Origin: Moraxella oblonga NBRC 102422
GTDB taxonomy: Bacteria > Pseudomonadota > Gammaproteobacteria > Pseudomonadales > Moraxellaceae
Assembly (NCBI RefSeq): GCF_001598275.1
Contig: NZ_BCYQ01000008.1
Location: 1 to 64,000 of the forward strand
DNA: 64,000 bases
Direction: 5' to 3'
Position numbers and translations under genes: made by a program. Every line of letters begins with the position of its first letter. The stretch's first letter is position 1. Shown piece after piece: positions 32,903 to 41,997 of the stretch. Below the pieces are notes generated by a model. It saw only the letters and a program-made list of their open reading frames with translations. It made no database searches and was not told the origin of the DNA.

Positions 32903-33529
32903 ATGTCAAACAGCCGTAAAACACAATTTTATCTTAGAGAACAGCAGATTTTACGCACTGCCGAGCAGTTGTTGTTAGAATCTGGTGAGTATGATTTGAC
33001 CTTAGATGAGTTGGCAAGGCATTTGGATGTGGCAAAAGGTACGCTTTATAAGCATTTTAAAAGCAAAGATGAGCTACTAGTTAGGATTTTGATAGAATAC
33101 GAAAAACGTATGTACTTAACCAACCAAATAGATGATGGGGCTTCGGCAGGAGTGGTACGCATGGTATTGCAACAACTGCTTAGACCACAGCGTGCCATGA
33201 TGTTTAATCATTTAGAAGAAAAACTAACTTCCACCAAATCTGGGCTAAATGCCTTGTTTTCCGAACTTTATCGCATTCGCCGTGAACGCATGAAATGCCT
33301 GTATGGGATTGCCAAGCGGTATTTGGTTGAACAAAACAGCACCATGCCCACACACGAATATTTGTCTAGCATTTGGGCGGTGGGGCAGGGTGGTTCTGGA
33401 CTTTTAAATTCAAGTTTTTACCAAAGATATTTGGGTAGTCGAGAAGAGTTGATACGAGCGTGGGTGCATCAAATGCTTCTGTTACCGAAACTTTACTCAT
33501 CAAAATATACCCATCAAACCCAAATTTAG
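32903..33529 (+). CDS. TetR family transcriptional regulator
   Basis: A 208-residue repressor with an N-terminal HTH (LTLDELARHLDVAKGTLYKHFKSKDELL) and a TetR-type ligand-binding C-terminal domain. It is divergent from the desaturase gene, with a palindrome on its own -10. Inference: it senses an acyl-CoA and controls the desaturase, as DesT does in Pseudomonas, but it is not obviously DesT. Confidence 0.82.
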   Translation: MSNSRKTQFYLREQQILRTAEQLLLESGEYDLTLDELARHLDVAKGTLYKHFKSKDELLVRILIEYEKRMYLTNQIDDGASAGVVRMVLQQLLRPQRAMMFNHLEEKLTSTKSGLNALFSELYRIRRERMKCLYGIAKRYLVEQNSTMPTHEYLSSIWAVGQGGSGLLNSSFYQRYLGSREELIRAWVHQMLLLPKLYSSKYTHQTQI

Positions 33530-33607
33530 TACAGATTTGAGTAAATTGCAATTACATTCATAAAAATCAAATACTTACATAAATTTGAGATTGGCATCAC
33601 CTAAATA

Positions 33608-33638
33608 AAAACCAAGCCTGATGACTTGGTTTTTTTTG
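33608..33638. terminator. Bidirectional terminator, TetR gene / EtfQO gene
   Basis: AAACCAAG and CTTGGTTTTTTTT form a hairpin between convergent genes. Confidence 0.8.
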
Positions 33639-33640
33639 AT

Positions 33641-35308
33641 TTACATATTGGGGTAGTTAGGACCGCCGCCACCTTCGGGCGTAATCCAAGTGATGTTTTG
33701 GGCAGGGTCTTTGATGTCGCAAGTTTTGCAATGTAGGCAGTTTTGGCTATTGATGACAAATCTTGCTTTGCCTTTGACTTCTTTGTCTTCAACCACCTCA
33801 TACACGCCTGCTGGACAGTATAGGCGAGCAGGTTCGGCATATAGTGGTAAATTGGTATTGATTGGGACGTTGGGGTCGGTCAGCACCAGATGGCACGGCT
33901 GATCTTCGGCGTGGTTGGTATTAGAGATGAACACGCTAGATAATTTATCAAAGGTGAGTTTTCCATCTGGTTTGGGGTAGTCAGGTTTATAGGCGTGGTC
34001 AGCTTTATCAAGCTGTTTATAGTCAGGGACGTTATCGTGAACGGTAAAGGGAATTTTACCCAAAATGTTTTGTTCAACAAAAGTAAATGCACCTCCCATG
34101 AGCGTCCCCATACGGTGCATGGCAGGCGAGAAGTTACGAGCTTGATAAGCATCTTCAAAGAGCCATGAATTTTCAAAGGTGGTTTGGTATTCGGTGACTT
34201 CATCATGCTGACGACCTGCTTGAATGGCTTTAAAAATACTCTCACCAGCCAGCATACCTGACTTCATGGCGGTATGTGTGCCTTTGATTTTGGCAGGGTT
34301 TAAAAAGCCTGCATCATCACCCACCAGTACGCCTCCTGCAAAGGTAAGTTTGGGTAGGGCATTGAGACCACCTTTGACCAAAGCCCTTGCCCCATAAGAT
34401 AGACGAGTGCCACCTTCTAAGATGGGGCGGATAAGGGGGTGGAGTTTGAGACGTTGAAGTTCATCAAAGGGCGATAGGTGGGGGTTTGAGTAAGACAAAT
34501 CCACCACTAAGCCAAAGCTTACTTGGTTGTTTTCACCAAAGTAAAGCCACCAACCCCCTGTTGCCCCTGTGTCGTTCAAAGGGTAACCAGAGCCGTGCAT
34601 GACCACGCCTTCTTCGTGTTGGTTGGCAGGAATTTCCCACAACTCTTTTAAGCCAATGCCATAATGTTGAGGGTCTTTGTCTTTATCAAGGTGAAAACGG
34701 CTAATCAGACGTTTGCCCAGATGTCCACGACAACCTTCGGCAAAGACGGTGTATTTGGCAAGCAAATCATAACCTGCCTCAAATGATGGTTTGGCTTCGC
34801 CTTTGGCATTGATGCCCATGTCGCCTGTTTGTACGCCACGTACCGAGCCATCGGTATTATATAGAATCTCACTGGCGGTGAAGTTGGGAAATAGCATCAC
34901 GCCCAAATTTTCGGCTTGTTCGGCAAGCCAGCGCACAACATTACCAAGCGAGACGATGTAATTGCCATCATTGTGCATGGTTTTTGGGACGATGGCATGA
35001 GGAAGTTGTACGGTGCGATTGGCACTAGGCAGTACATAGACACGGTCTTCTTTTGCCTTGACTGTGATGGGAGCATTCATGTTTTTCCAGTCGGGGAATA
35101 GCTCATCTAACGCCCGAGTCTCAATGACTGCCCCAGAGAGAGTGTGAGCTCCGAACTCCGAGCCTTTTTCAAGGACACAGACCATGAACTCGTCCAGCCC
35201 TGCGTCATTGGCAAGTTGTTTTAGGCGAATGGCGGTTGATAAACCTGACACGCCACCACCAACAATGACGACATCAAATTCCATAGATTCTCGTTCTATG
35301 TGTTGCAT
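33641..35308 (-). CDS. Electron transfer flavoprotein-ubiquinone oxidoreductase
   Basis: A 555-residue membrane-associated FAD/4Fe-4S enzyme that passes electrons from ETF (fatty acid and amino acid dehydrogenases) to ubiquinone. The FAD-binding Rossmann motif is VVIVGGGVSGLSTAIRL; LEKGSEFGAHTLSGAVIE and GDDAGFLNPAKIKGTHTAMKSG are family blocks. The cluster Cys are CPAGVYE and CLHCKTCDI near the C-terminus. I start at ATG 35308 (AAGGAAAA upstream). etfAB are not in the window. Confidence 0.95.
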   Translation of the reverse strand: MQHIERESMEFDVVIVGGGVSGLSTAIRLKQLANDAGLDEFMVCVLEKGSEFGAHTLSGAVIETRALDELFPDWKNMNAPITVKAKEDRVYVLPSANRTVQLPHAIVPKTMHNDGNYIVSLGNVVRWLAEQAENLGVMLFPNFTASEILYNTDGSVRGVQTGDMGINAKGEAKPSFEAGYDLLAKYTVFAEGCRGHLGKRLISRFHLDKDKDPQHYGIGLKELWEIPANQHEEGVVMHGSGYPLNDTGATGGWWLYFGENNQVSFGLVVDLSYSNPHLSPFDELQRLKLHPLIRPILEGGTRLSYGARALVKGGLNALPKLTFAGGVLVGDDAGFLNPAKIKGTHTAMKSGMLAGESIFKAIQAGRQHDEVTEYQTTFENSWLFEDAYQARNFSPAMHRMGTLMGGAFTFVEQNILGKIPFTVHDNVPDYKQLDKADHAYKPDYPKPDGKLTFDKLSSVFISNTNHAEDQPCHLVLTDPNVPINTNLPLYAEPARLYCPAGVYEVVEDKEVKGKARFVINSQNCLHCKTCDIKDPAQNITWITPEGGGGPNYPNM

Positions 35309-35560
35309 AAATTTTCCTTTGGCTAACAATTAATGTTTGTCAAAAAACATTCATTGAATAATTGGCTGATTTAAAATACCCTATATTTTACCAATATTCC
35401 TAAAATTTAGACAAGTAAATTATGATGGATACGTTTGTAAAATCCATGTTGGTACAATCGTACAAATCATTATATTTGGTGTTGCGACATTTTTTATTTG
35501 CTTTTTTGGTGAATTTTGGGCAAAATCACATTGATTAATGTACGGATAAATGGGGTAATC

Positions 35561-36163
35561 ATGTGTCATGATATTTTAAAAAATAATTGTAAAAACAATG
35601 GTTTAAATGAATTTTTGGTGTCTTTGGTGGGTGAGCGAAAAATCCCACCACTAGACAAATGGTCGCCAACAACAGTTGTGCCATTTGACATCATTATCAA
35701 AGATGATGGTGATTGGTATCATGAGGGGGTGAAAATGACTAGGCAGTCATTGGTGGATTTGTTCGCCAGTGTTTTGTGGGCAGAAGGTGAGGGTGAGCAA
35801 AAATGCCATTTTTTAAAAACTCCCACTGACAAATACCAAATCACGGTGGTAGACGTGCCACTATTTATCAATCAGGTAGATAAAATCATAGAAAATGGTG
35901 ATGAGTGGATAGTATTTACCACCACACACGGTGATAAGATAGTGCTTGATGATAACCTCATGTATTTTAAAGAATTTATTCGTGATGATGTCTGTGAAAG
36001 GAGACTGTATATTGATACAAGGTTTAATTTAACAGCACGCATTAACCGCAATGTTTTTTATCATTTGGTGGCATTGGGCAAGCTTGATGAGGTTGATAAT
36101 CAAGTTATTTTGACATTAAGAAGTGGCGGACGTATTCATCATTTGGTGGATAATTTGGAATAA
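35561..36163 (+). CDS. DUF1285 family protein
   Basis: A 200-residue soluble protein. The signature IPPLDKWSP, then IKDDGDWYHEGVKMTRQSLVDLFASVLW, LKTPTDKYQITVVDVPLFI and the C-terminal ARINRNVFYHLV matches the DUF1285 (COG3816) pattern; biochemical function unknown. The start at ATG 35561 has GGGGTAA upstream; the frame runs 15 codons further upstream to a TTG without a site. Confidence 0.8.
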   Translation: MCHDILKNNCKNNGLNEFLVSLVGERKIPPLDKWSPTTVVPFDIIIKDDGDWYHEGVKMTRQSLVDLFASVLWAEGEGEQKCHFLKTPTDKYQITVVDVPLFINQVDKIIENGDEWIVFTTTHGDKIVLDDNLMYFKEFIRDDVCERRLYIDTRFNLTARINRNVFYHLVALGKLDEVDNQVILTLRSGGRIHHLVDNLE

Positions 36164-36379
36164 GAATAAATTAAAAAAATAAGTAGGAATTATTATCAAT
36201 ATTTACTCTTTTTTGCTGTTTTTGAATAAATATTTTCTATTTTTCTTTAATAAAACCACTCCTAAGATTTGAGAAAAAATGTCAAACAAGCTACAATATG
36301 CACCGTTATTTTTATTTTAAAATCTGTGATTTGAATAAAATCCAGTATTTACTTAACAACCATTTAGCAAGGTGTTTTT

Positions 36380-36703
36380 ATGACATTTGTTGTAACTGAT
36401 AATTGCATTTTGTGCAAATATACTGATTGCGTTGAAGTTTGTCCTGTAGATTGCTTTTATGAAGGTCCAAACTTTTTGGTTATTAATCCTGATGAGTGTA
36501 TTGATTGTGCGTTGTGTGAGCCTGAATGTCCTGCCAATGCTATTTTTAGTGAAGATGAAATTCCAGCAGGTCAAGAAGAGTTTATCAAGCTCAACGAGGA
36601 GTTGTCGCAGTCTTGGGCGAATATTACCGAGAAAAAAGATGCCATGATAGACCACAAAAAATGGGATGGTGTCGCTGGCAAAATCCAGTACTTAGAACGT
36701 TAA
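36380..36703 (+). CDS. fdxA: Seven-iron ferredoxin FdxA
   Basis: A 107-residue 3Fe-4S/4Fe-4S ferredoxin of the Azotobacter FdI type. The N-terminal [18 protein letters not shown] and second [16 protein letters not shown] carry the cluster cysteines, and the C-terminal region ([19 protein letters not shown]) is the typical extension. It carries electrons in the cytoplasm. It lies 12 bp before lpxB and is probably co-transcribed with it. Confidence 0.95.
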   Translation: MTFVVTDNCILCKYTDCVEVCPVDCFYEGPNFLVINPDECIDCALCEPECPANAIFSEDEIPAGQEEFIKLNEELSQSWANITEKKDAMIDHKKWDGVAGKIQYLER

Positions 36704-36715
36704 TTTTATCAGTTT

Positions 36716-37921
36716 ATGATGTTGGATACTACCAAGCCCCTAACCATTGGCATAGTCGCAGGAGAAGTCTCTGGCGATATGTTGGGGGCGGATTTTATGG
36801 CAAAAATGAATGCCTTGCACCCAAACATTACATGGGTGGGGGTTGGTGGCGTTGCCATGCAAAAGCAGGGGTTGTCGTCCACTATTGACATGGGTCGCCT
36901 GTCGGTCATGGGTTTGGTGGAAGTGTTGAAGCATTTGCCTGATTTGCTTTGTGCCAAGCGTGAGATTTTGGAGGTGTTTTTTGCCCAAAAAATAGACATT
37001 TTTGTGGGGATTGATGCTCCTGATTTTAACTTACGATTGGGCAAAGTGTTAAGGCGGACAGGTGTATTTTGTGTGCAGTATGTCAGCCCTAGCGTTTGGG
37101 CATGGCGTGAAAACCGCATTCACAACATCAAAGAATCTACTGATTTGGTGCTGTGTCTATTTCCTTTTGAGCTTGATGTTTATGTACGCCATCGCCACCC
37201 TGCGGTATGTGTGGGACATCCTTTGCTTGACAAATTGCACGCCGACAAACGTCCACGCCGTGATGTTATCGCAGAGTTTGAAAGGCGGTTTGGTGTATCT
37301 TTGACTGATGTGCCTGTGTGTGTCATGGCAGGGTCTCGCCATTCTGAGATTGGTGCGATTTTGCCACTTTTGATTGACAGCATGGCACTGCTTCACAAAC
37401 AAGGTAAGTTTACATTTGTACTTCCTGTGGTGAGTGCTGACCATGCTATCCTTGTCAAATCCATGATAACAAGCCAAGCACCACATCTACTCAATCATTG
37501 CCACGTCATTGATGGTCAAACCTATCCTAGCGATGAATGGACGATAAGTCAGCACGCCATGAATGCTTGTGAGTTGGTGCTGTTGGCGTCTGGGACGGCA
37601 ACGTTGGAGGCTCTACTATTGCACCGTCCAATGGTCGTGGTTTATAAGGTCAATACCATGACCTATGCCATTGCCAAACGCCTTGTCAAAATTCCCTATG
37701 TCAGCTTGCCCAATATTTTATCCAATCATCAAATCCGCCAAGCCATTGTTCCTGAGCTTATCCAAGACAACGCCACACCACAGGCGGTAGTGAGCCATGC
37801 CATGAATTTGCTGAATTCACTCAACCAAGAAAAACTCATCTTTACCACACAAAAACTGCGTGAAGATAGCCATACAAATCCCGCCCAAGCGGTTTTGATG
37901 GCATATTCTCAAAATAAGTGA
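36716..37921 (+). CDS. lpxB: Lipid-A-disaccharide synthase
   Basis: A 401-residue peripheral membrane glycosyltransferase (GT19). It joins UDP-2,3-diacylglucosamine to lipid X to form lipid A disaccharide. Motifs: AGEVSGDMLGA at the N-terminus, GIDAPDFNL, QYVSPSVWAW, VMAGSRHSEIG and LLASGTATLEALL. No strong ribosome site is visible; it may rely on fdxA translation. Not next to lpxA/lpxD/fabZ here. Confidence 0.95.
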   Translation: MMLDTTKPLTIGIVAGEVSGDMLGADFMAKMNALHPNITWVGVGGVAMQKQGLSSTIDMGRLSVMGLVEVLKHLPDLLCAKREILEVFFAQKIDIFVGIDAPDFNLRLGKVLRRTGVFCVQYVSPSVWAWRENRIHNIKESTDLVLCLFPFELDVYVRHRHPAVCVGHPLLDKLHADKRPRRDVIAEFERRFGVSLTDVPVCVMAGSRHSEIGAILPLLIDSMALLHKQGKFTFVLPVVSADHAILVKSMITSQAPHLLNHCHVIDGQTYPSDEWTISQHAMNACELVLLASGTATLEALLLHRPMVVVYKVNTMTYAIAKRLVKIPYVSLPNILSNHQIRQAIVPELIQDNATPQAVVSHAMNLLNSLNQEKLIFTTQKLREDSHTNPAQAVLMAYSQNK

Positions 37922-38029
37922 ACAAATTTTTATAAATAAGAACAATTCGCTTGCTAATTTAGCAATATTTTTGCATAATAAGTAGTTAATCGGCAAATTT
38001 GTGCCACATATTTTTTTAAGGTTGTTGTA

Positions 38030-38740
38030 ATGACAGAAAATATAGAAAAACCTCTTACTCGTGAACAAAAAAAACGCCAAACCCGCCAAGCCTTTTATCA
38101 AGCGGTGCTTGACTTGTGTATGCTCGGGCAGGGCTTTGGTTCTATTAGCTTACGCCAAGTGACTCGTGAAGTGGGTGTTGTGCCAACGGCATTTTATCGT
38201 CATTTTGCTAGCATGGAAGAGTTGGGTCGCTCGCTTGTTGAGGAGTTGCTGGGCGATGCGTTGGCTACCTTGCGTGGGCATATGCAGTTTGGACACAAAC
38301 GCACACACGAACGACAAATTGCCAAAAGTGTACACTTATTCTTTAAAGCGGTTGATGCTCAGCCCCATTATTGGCAGTTTATCGCCAGTGAGCGTTTTGG
38401 GGGTTCAGAGGCTGTGCGTCATGCCATTGGTGAACAAATCAAAACTTTTGCCAATGTCATGAGTGAAGATTTGGCACTACAACCTGCCTTTGCTCATGTG
38501 AGTGCCGAAGATCGTTATCTGTTGGCTGAAATGGGTGTAAATTTGAGTTTTTCTTGGATTATTGATTGGCTTGATTTGACTTATACACCTGATTTGGGTG
38601 ATGAAGAAAACCCAGAGCAGGTCAATCTCAATTTAGAACAAGCCAAACAAGCCATGCTCTACCACTGCACTCGTCAAATGCAAATGCTCCTATATGGTGC
38701 ATATAACTGGAAATCTACCGAAGAGACAGTGGTTGAATAA
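38030..38740 (+). CDS. fabR: FabR-type TetR repressor of unsaturated fatty acid synthesis
   Basis: A 236-residue TetR protein starting with a Lys/Arg-rich arm (REQKKRQTRQAFYQA) and HTH ISLRQVTREVGVVPTAFYRHFASMEELG, the FabR pattern. In E. coli FabR represses fabA and fabB in response to the acyl-ACP/CoA pool. AAGG precedes the ATG. Its own terminator follows. With the desaturase and its TetR gene 5 kb away, the window holds two regulators of membrane unsaturation. Confidence 0.8.
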   Translation: MTENIEKPLTREQKKRQTRQAFYQAVLDLCMLGQGFGSISLRQVTREVGVVPTAFYRHFASMEELGRSLVEELLGDALATLRGHMQFGHKRTHERQIAKSVHLFFKAVDAQPHYWQFIASERFGGSEAVRHAIGEQIKTFANVMSEDLALQPAFAHVSAEDRYLLAEMGVNLSFSWIIDWLDLTYTPDLGDEENPEQVNLNLEQAKQAMLYHCTRQMQMLLYGAYNWKSTEETVVE

Positions 38741-38762
38741 TCGGTAAATATCCCCATATCAC

Positions 38763-38793
38763 AGACGTGTCAGCGTGCTGACGCGTCTTTTTT
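38763..38793 (+). terminator. Terminator of fabR
   Basis: AGACGTGTCAGC and GCTGACGCGTCT form a 12-bp stem (one G-T pair) followed by TTTTTTG. Confidence 0.88.
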
Positions 38794-38809
38794 GTTTTAA
38801 GGAAGTATT

Positions 38810-39340
38810 ATGACTATTGCTCAACCTGCCAATGCACTCACCGCAAATGGCGTCAAAGATATTCCTGCCGTGTCCGAAGGCTTTACCTTTAACCATACCA
38901 TGCTTCGTATCAAAGACCCTGTCAAATCACTTGAATTTTATACAGGTGTGCTAGGCATGACTTTACTTCGCCACAGCCAGTTTCCTGAGGCGAAGTTTGA
39001 TTTGTATTTTTTGGCAAAACTCACCGCCGAAGAGCGTGCCAATCTGCCAGCGACCGCTGATTTGAGTGCTTATGTATCTGCCCAGCGTGGTATTTTAGAG
39101 TTGACGCATAACTATGGTACAGAGAATGACTCTAATTTTAGCTATCACAATGGTAATAGCGACCCACGTGGCTTTGGGCATATTTGTTTTGCTGTGCCAG
39201 ACCTTGCTGAAGCGGTAGCTTGGTTTGATAAAAACAATGTGGTTTTTCAAAAGCGTCCAGAAGATGGTAGCATGAAAGACATCGCCTTTATCAAAGACCC
39301 TGATGGCTATTGGGTTGAGATTATTGAATTGAAGGCTTAA
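38810..39340 (+). CDS. gloA: Lactoylglutathione lyase (glyoxalase I)
   Basis: A 176-residue glyoxalase I that isomerises the methylglyoxal-glutathione hemithioacetal. Two beta-alpha-beta-beta-beta modules: FNHTMLRIKDPVKSLEFYTGVLGM with a metal His, ELTHNYGTE with a metal Glu, GFGHICFAVPDL with His, and WVEIIEL with the catalytic Glu. At 176 residues it is the longer form like yeast/human and Pseudomonas GloA, not the 135-residue E. coli type. AAGGA lies before the ATG. Confidence 0.93.
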   Translation: MTIAQPANALTANGVKDIPAVSEGFTFNHTMLRIKDPVKSLEFYTGVLGMTLLRHSQFPEAKFDLYFLAKLTAEERANLPATADLSAYVSAQRGILELTHNYGTENDSNFSYHNGNSDPRGFGHICFAVPDLAEAVAWFDKNNVVFQKRPEDGSMKDIAFIKDPDGYWVEIIELKA

Positions 39341-39344
39341 AGAT

Positions 39345-39380
39345 AAAAAACGCCCATGTAGATTGTGTGGGCGTTTTTTA
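39345..39380. terminator. Bidirectional terminator, gloA / tRNA-Arg
   Basis: AAAAAACGCCCA and TGGGCGTTTTTT form a 12-bp stem between gloA (+) and tRNA-Arg (-). Confidence 0.85.
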
Positions 39381-39392
39381 ATCTTTGGAGTG

Positions 39393-39469
39393 TGGCGCAC
39401 CTGGCGGGAATTGAACCCACGACCTTTGGCTTCGGAGGCCAACACTCTATCCAACTGAGCTACAGGTGC
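39393..39469 (-). tRNA. tRNA-Arg (anticodon CCG)
   Basis: Full cloverleaf on the minus strand: acceptor GCACCTG/CAGGTGC, D-arm with AGCTCAGTTGGATAGAG, anticodon stem TTGGC/GCCAA with loop CTCCGAA giving anticodon CCG, and a T-arm with GGTTCAATTCC. The CCA end is encoded. It reads CGG. Confidence 0.95.
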
Positions 39470-39583
39470 AGATAATAGATAATCGGCTAATTCTACCAAG
39501 TTTTTACAAAAATTACCACCTGTTTATTGCTATTGTAAAAAATTTTTATAAAAATTTGACTGATTGCATAAAAAACATGGCAA

Positions 39584-39618
39584 TTTACCCCATTTTTCCC
39601 TTATAATAGTGGGGTAAA
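39584..39618 (+). promoter_or_regulatory. Promoter of the cytochrome c5 gene within an inverted repeat
   Basis: TATAAT (39602-39607) lies between the inverted arms TTTACCCC (39584-39591) and GGGGTAAA (39611-39618). The -35 is weak, which with the dyad suggests an activator or repressor site. Confidence 0.5.
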
Positions 39619-39664
39619 CTATCCAACCCAGAGCATATGCTCAAGGCTAAAATGAGATGATGAC

Positions 39665-40132
39665 ATGAAAAAAATTGCTACGTTGTCTTTTGCCCTATTT
39701 ATGGCAATGATTGGAACAACCAACGTTCACGCCAAAAGTACCGAAGTCATTCCCGAAGACAGTGCCCAAGTCAAAAAATTGCTCGCAATCCACAAAGATT
39801 TGGTAGCTCGTATCACCCCTTATGGCAAAGTTTGCTTTGATGGTGAAGAATGTGACATCAATATCACCGTTCTTGCTCCTGCGGTAGAGGGCGTGGCACG
39901 TCCGGGCGATCAGCTTTATAAGGCGATTTGTTCAACTTGTCATGACTCAGGTTTGTTAGGTGCTCCAAAGGTTGGTACGGCTGATTGGACGCCACGTATC
40001 GCCAAAGGTAAGGCAACTTTGTATGACCATGCCATCAACGGTTTTAACGCCATGCCAGCTCGTGGTGGTGCAGACATCTCTGATGATGAAGTGAAAAATG
40101 CGGTTGATTATATCCTAAGTCAAGCCAAATAA
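39665..40132 (+). CDS. Cytochrome c5-like monohaem c-type cytochrome
   Basis: A 155-residue periplasmic cytochrome with signal peptide (cut after VHA). The haem-binding CSTCH follows GDQLYKAI, and the distal Met is in NGFNAMPARGG: the c5 (CycB) class pattern. It has an N-terminal extension of about 55 residues with its own Cys pair (VCFDGEECD), common in Moraxellaceae/Pseudomonas c5 proteins. An electron carrier to terminal oxidases; needs the Ccm system. Confidence 0.9.
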   Translation: MKKIATLSFALFMAMIGTTNVHAKSTEVIPEDSAQVKKLLAIHKDLVARITPYGKVCFDGEECDINITVLAPAVEGVARPGDQLYKAICSTCHDSGLLGAPKVGTADWTPRIAKGKATLYDHAINGFNAMPARGGADISDDEVKNAVDYILSQAK

Positions 40133-40154
40133 AACACATTCTTATCATAAATGG

Positions 40155-40198
40155 CTTAGGTGGGAAACCACTTAGGCTATTTGTTGTTTTTTATTTTT
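40155..40198 (+). terminator. Terminator of the cytochrome c5 gene
   Basis: CTTAGGTGG, loop GAAA, CCACTTAGG (with G-T pairs) followed by a T-rich tail (TTTGTTGTTTTTTATTTTT). Confidence 0.75.
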
Positions 40199-40225
40199 AG
40201 ATATATCTACTTATTAAGAATAATC

Positions 40226-40915
40226 ATGACAAGAGTTTTTGCTATTGGAGACATTCATGGCAGTTATGATGCACTGACTACGCTACTTGATGGCATAAAA
40301 CCCACCAAAAATGATACCCTGATTTTTTTGGGTGATTATGTCAATCGTGGCAAAAATAGTAAAGGTGTGTTGGATATTTTAATGAACTTGCCCAATATTT
40401 GCCAAACGGTATTCATTATGGGAAATCATGAGTTAATCATGCTTAGTGGTTTAAAATATCAAGAGGATTTTAATTTTTGGCTTAGGGTGGGAGGCGATAA
40501 AACGTTGCAATCTTTTGGTTTATTGCCTTTGCGTTCTGAATGCTGGCATTTGCCATTTTCTTATGTGTCATTTTTAAAAAATACCAAAGATTATTATGAA
40601 ATAGATCAATTCATCTTTTGTCATGCTTCTATTTATTCTCATTTACCTTTGGATAAACAAGATGATTATGCTCTAAGGTGGCGTAAATTAGAAAATAACC
40701 ACACGGGTCATATTTCTGGCAAAACCATTATTTGTGGACATACCGAACAACGAAATGGTCAAGTGTTATTTCAAAATGGCATTATCTGTATTGATACATG
40801 GGCATATGGTGATGGTTGTTTGACGGCATTGGAATTAAATGATAAAAAACTCTATCAGGCTGATAATAAAGGGTATTTTTATATGACTGATGTAAGTGAT
40901 TTTTTTAACCATTAA
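40226..40915 (+). CDS. Metallophosphoesterase (PPP/ApaH-PrpE type)
   Basis: A 229-residue cytosolic calcineurin-like phosphatase. All metal-site motifs are present in order: GDIHGSYDAL (DxH), GDYVNRGKNS (GDxxxRG), GNHE, FCHAS and CGHTEQ. It may be a Ser/Thr protein phosphatase or act on dinucleoside polyphosphates; sequence alone cannot say. The start at ATG 40226 directly precedes RVFAIGDIHG; the longer frame covers the upstream terminator and is wrong. Confidence 0.82.
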   Translation: MTRVFAIGDIHGSYDALTTLLDGIKPTKNDTLIFLGDYVNRGKNSKGVLDILMNLPNICQTVFIMGNHELIMLSGLKYQEDFNFWLRVGGDKTLQSFGLLPLRSECWHLPFSYVSFLKNTKDYYEIDQFIFCHASIYSHLPLDKQDDYALRWRKLENNHTGHISGKTIICGHTEQRNGQVLFQNGIICIDTWAYGDGCLTALELNDKKLYQADNKGYFYMTDVSDFFNH

Positions 40916-41004
40916 TTTAGGTAAACCAAGCCATTGAAAAAGTGAATTTTTCTTTTGATTATTTACCCCAATTTAATAATAAATACGACATCAAAAAAGC
41001 ACTC

Positions 41005-41997
41005 ATGACTACACCAGCTTTAAAAATATCCAACCTTAAAAAAACATATCCTAATGGATTTACTGCCCTAAAAGGCGTGGATTTGACCGTACCACAAGGC
41101 GAATTTTTTGCTCTTTTGGGAGCAAATGGGGCAGGCAAATCTACAATGATTGGAATTATCAGCTCACTTTTCCCCCAAACAGATGGTAAGGTGGAGATTT
41201 TTGGTGTGGATTTGCAACAAAATCCTAGCCTTGCCAAATCACATTTGGGTGTCGTTCCCCAAGAATTTAATTTTAACCAATTTGAAAACTGCTTTGATAT
41301 TTTAATCACCCAAGCAGGTTATTATGGCATAAAAAAATCAGATGCCATTGGACGAGCTGAATTTTTGTTAAAAGAATTGGGACTTTGGGAGAAGCGTTTT
41401 AATAAATCTCGTTCGCTGTCTGGGGGTATGAAAAGACGGCTAATGATTGCTCGTGCTTTAATGCACCGTCCTCGCCTATTGATATTGGACGAACCCACCG
41501 CAGGTGTAGATATTGAATTACGCCGTTCTATGTGGGATTTTATGAAAGAGATTAACAAACAAGAAGGCACGACCATTATTTTAACCACCCATTATTTAGA
41601 AGAAGCGGAGCAGTTGTGCAAATATATCGCCATATTAAATCATGGTGAGATTTTGATTAATACAGACATGAAATCTCTATTGACTCAACTGTCATTAGAG
41701 ACTTTTGTTTTTGATTTAAAAGATGAATTAAATACATTGCCGACATTTAAAAATATCGTCCAAGCAAGATTGGCCGATGATAAAACATTGGAAATTACAT
41801 TAAATAAAGAGCAAAATCTAAATCATGTATTTTGTCAATTCCATGAGTTGAATATTGAAATTGTGAGTATGAGAAATAAAAATAATCGTTTAGAAGAATT
41901 ATTTATGGGGGTGGTGGATAGTCATTTTTACAATACAAAAATGAATGGTGAGATAAAAAATAACAACAATTCAAGTCATGGGGAAAGTTATGAATAA
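41005..41997 (+). CDS. ABC-2 type transporter ATP-binding protein (YadG-like)
   Basis: A 330-residue ABC ATPase of the export type: Walker A GANGAGKST, Q-loop VVPQEFNFN, signature LSGGMKRR, Walker B LLILDEPTAGVD and switch LTTHY. The C-terminal 100 residues are the regulatory extension seen in DrrA/YadG proteins, with an Asn-rich tail. The gene ends inside the permease start (ATGAATAA), so the two are coupled. Exported substrate unknown. Confidence 0.85.
   Translation: MTTPALKISNLKKTYPNGFTALKGVDLTVPQGEFFALLGANGAGKSTMIGIISSLFPQTDGKVEIFGVDLQQNPSLAKSHLGVVPQEFNFNQFENCFDILITQAGYYGIKKSDAIGRAEFLLKELGLWEKRFNKSRSLSGGMKRRLMIARALMHRPRLLILDEPTAGVDIELRRSMWDFMKEINKQEGTTIILTTHYLEEAEQLCKYIAILNHGEILINTDMKSLLTQLSLETFVFDLKDELNTLPTFKNIVQARLADDKTLEITLNKEQNLNHVFCQFHELNIEIVSMRNKNNRLEELFMGVVDSHFYNTKMNGEIKNNNNSSHGESYE

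Noticed and set aside
39095-39499. 134-codon minus-strand frame over gloA and tRNA-Arg
   Set aside because: It runs through a tRNA and a terminator; it cannot be a gene.
41005-41997. Possible ccmA
   Set aside because: The long C-terminal regulatory domain and the ABC-2 (YadH-type) permease next to it identify a drug/polysaccharide-type exporter.
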